Below, one piece after another: positions 63,442 to 64,000 of a stretch of DNA of 64,000 bases. Below the pieces are notes generated by a model. That model was not told the DNA's origin. It saw only the letters and a program-made list of their open reading frames with translations, and searched no databases. Source of the stretch: Marivirga atlantica (GTDB lineage: Bacteria > Bacteroidota > Bacteroidia > Cytophagales > Cyclobacteriaceae); the NCBI RefSeq assembly GCF_016734805.1, contig NZ_JAERQG010000003.1:496001-560000 (forward strand), written 5' to 3'. The position numbers were made by a program, and so were the translations under genes. Position 1 is the first letter of the stretch, and each line of letters begins with the position of its first letter.

Positions 63442-64000
63442 TTAAAAACCTAGACTAACGCCTATCATGTATGATCGAGCCTGTGGGTAAATCCCTCTAT
63501 CTATTCCAAAAGAACCTCCCCCTATTTCAGGATCATATCCAGTATATTTGGTGAAAGTCAGCAGGTTCTCAGCCATGACGTAAATTCGTGCCTTATTTAA
63601 GCCACTTCGCTCAACAATAGAGAGAGGTAAATTGTAGCCGACTTGCACCACTTTGAATCTGAAGTAATCACCATCTTCAATGTAAAAGTCTGAAGGGTTT
63701 TGGAAGTTTTTATTAGGATCAGTATTTGTTAATCTTGGGTAATCATTTGAGGTACCAGGACCTGTCCACCTACCTAAAGCAGCTGATTGATAATTAGCTG
63801 TTGAAATATCTAAGCGTCTCAAGCCCTGAAAAATCTGATTGCCCGCTACGCCCTGACCTAGTACATACAAGTCAAATCCTTTATAATCGGCATTTAAACT
63901 AATACCAAACGACCAATCAGGAATTGGACTTCCTAAGAATGTTCGATCATCCTCATCAATTACGCCATTTCCGTCTAGGTCAGCCCATTTAAAATCACCT
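63442..64000 (-). CDS. SusC-like TonB-dependent transporter, C-terminal part (cut by window end)
   Basis: The 186 residues in the window are the last barrel part of a SusC-like transporter: KWADLDGNGVIDEDDRTFLG (calcium-type motif near the end of the barrel), PIPDWSFGISLNADYKGFDL, GLNKARIYVMAENLLTFTKY and the C-terminal ARSYMIGVSLGF. The frame is open to the window edge, so the gene begins outside. It is directly followed by the susD-like gene on the same strand, which confirms the SusCD pair of the glycan locus. The N-terminal plug and barrel cannot be seen. Confidence 0.92.
   Translation of the reverse strand, partial: GDFKWADLDGNGVIDEDDRTFLGSPIPDWSFGISLNADYKGFDLYVLGQGVAGNQIFQGLRRLDISTANYQSAALGRWTGPGTSNDYPRLTNTDPNKNFQNPSDFYIEDGDYFRFKVVQVGYNLPLSIVERSGLNKARIYVMAENLLTFTKYTGYDPEIGGGSFGIDRGIYPQARSYMIGVSLGF

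Overview
The window is chromosomal DNA from an AT-rich member of the Bacteroidetes, most likely a Cytophagales-type gliding or polysaccharide-degrading marine or soil bacterium. The evidence is SusC/SusD pairs, two proteins with type IX secretion (T9SS) C-terminal sorting domains, the start of a porX-like regulator gene, a fused lpxC-fabZ gene, lipoprotein signals of the LxAC/LxSC kind, few Shine-Dalgarno sequences, and promoters of the Bacteroidetes form TTTG-N19-TAnnTTTG. No prophage, insertion sequence, integron or CRISPR array is visible.

Layout. 1-7785: a divergent porX fragment, then an HD-domain hydrolase, the lipid A genes lpxD, lpxC-fabZ and lpxA, an ABC ATPase, a small lipoprotein, a NUDIX hydrolase and a Rossmann-fold reductase. 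7790-10180: a candidate structured small RNA, a TPR lipoprotein, two identical tRNA-Glu genes and gapdh. 10309-14892: a TonB receptor, a YfiR-like periplasmic protein and a CHASE8-like histidine kinase in one tight operon. 15004-25037: small metabolic, detoxification and regulatory genes (oxidoreductase, Crp/Fnr regulator, SRPBCC, VOC, PhnA, GNAT, pyruvate oxidase-like enzyme), two paralogous single-pass microproteins too short for routine annotation, a decayed stretch with pseudogene remnants, and an ECF sigma factor with an overlapping membrane protein.

25094-29977 encodes a 1627-residue T9SS cargo protein with FG-GAP-like repeats. 30138-33062 is a TetR-ABC exporter operon whose promoter carries two copies of the palindrome TGACT-N4-AGTCA. 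34245-43406 holds a SusC/SusD-like_2/lipoprotein set beside a two-component pair (reg_prop propeller kinase and NarL-type regulator). 45025-51870 is a second kind of outer-membrane system: a secreted protein, an STN-TonB receptor, a DUF4249 lipoprotein and an MG2-like protein that carries a plug-like segment. 53931-64000 is a polysaccharide utilization locus: SusC (cut by the window end), SusD, a PKD lipoprotein, then a strong internal terminator, then GH5 with T9SS tail, GH30 and GH3 enzymes. The enzyme set points to a beta-glucan, possibly with beta-1,6 and beta-1,3 links.

Most interesting for follow-up: the small RNA candidate at 7792-7874, the microprotein pair at 19073 and 19301, the TonB-YfiR-CHASE8 kinase module, the MG2/DUF4249/TonB set, and the terminator inside the glycan locus. 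All function calls come from reading motifs; no database search was possible.
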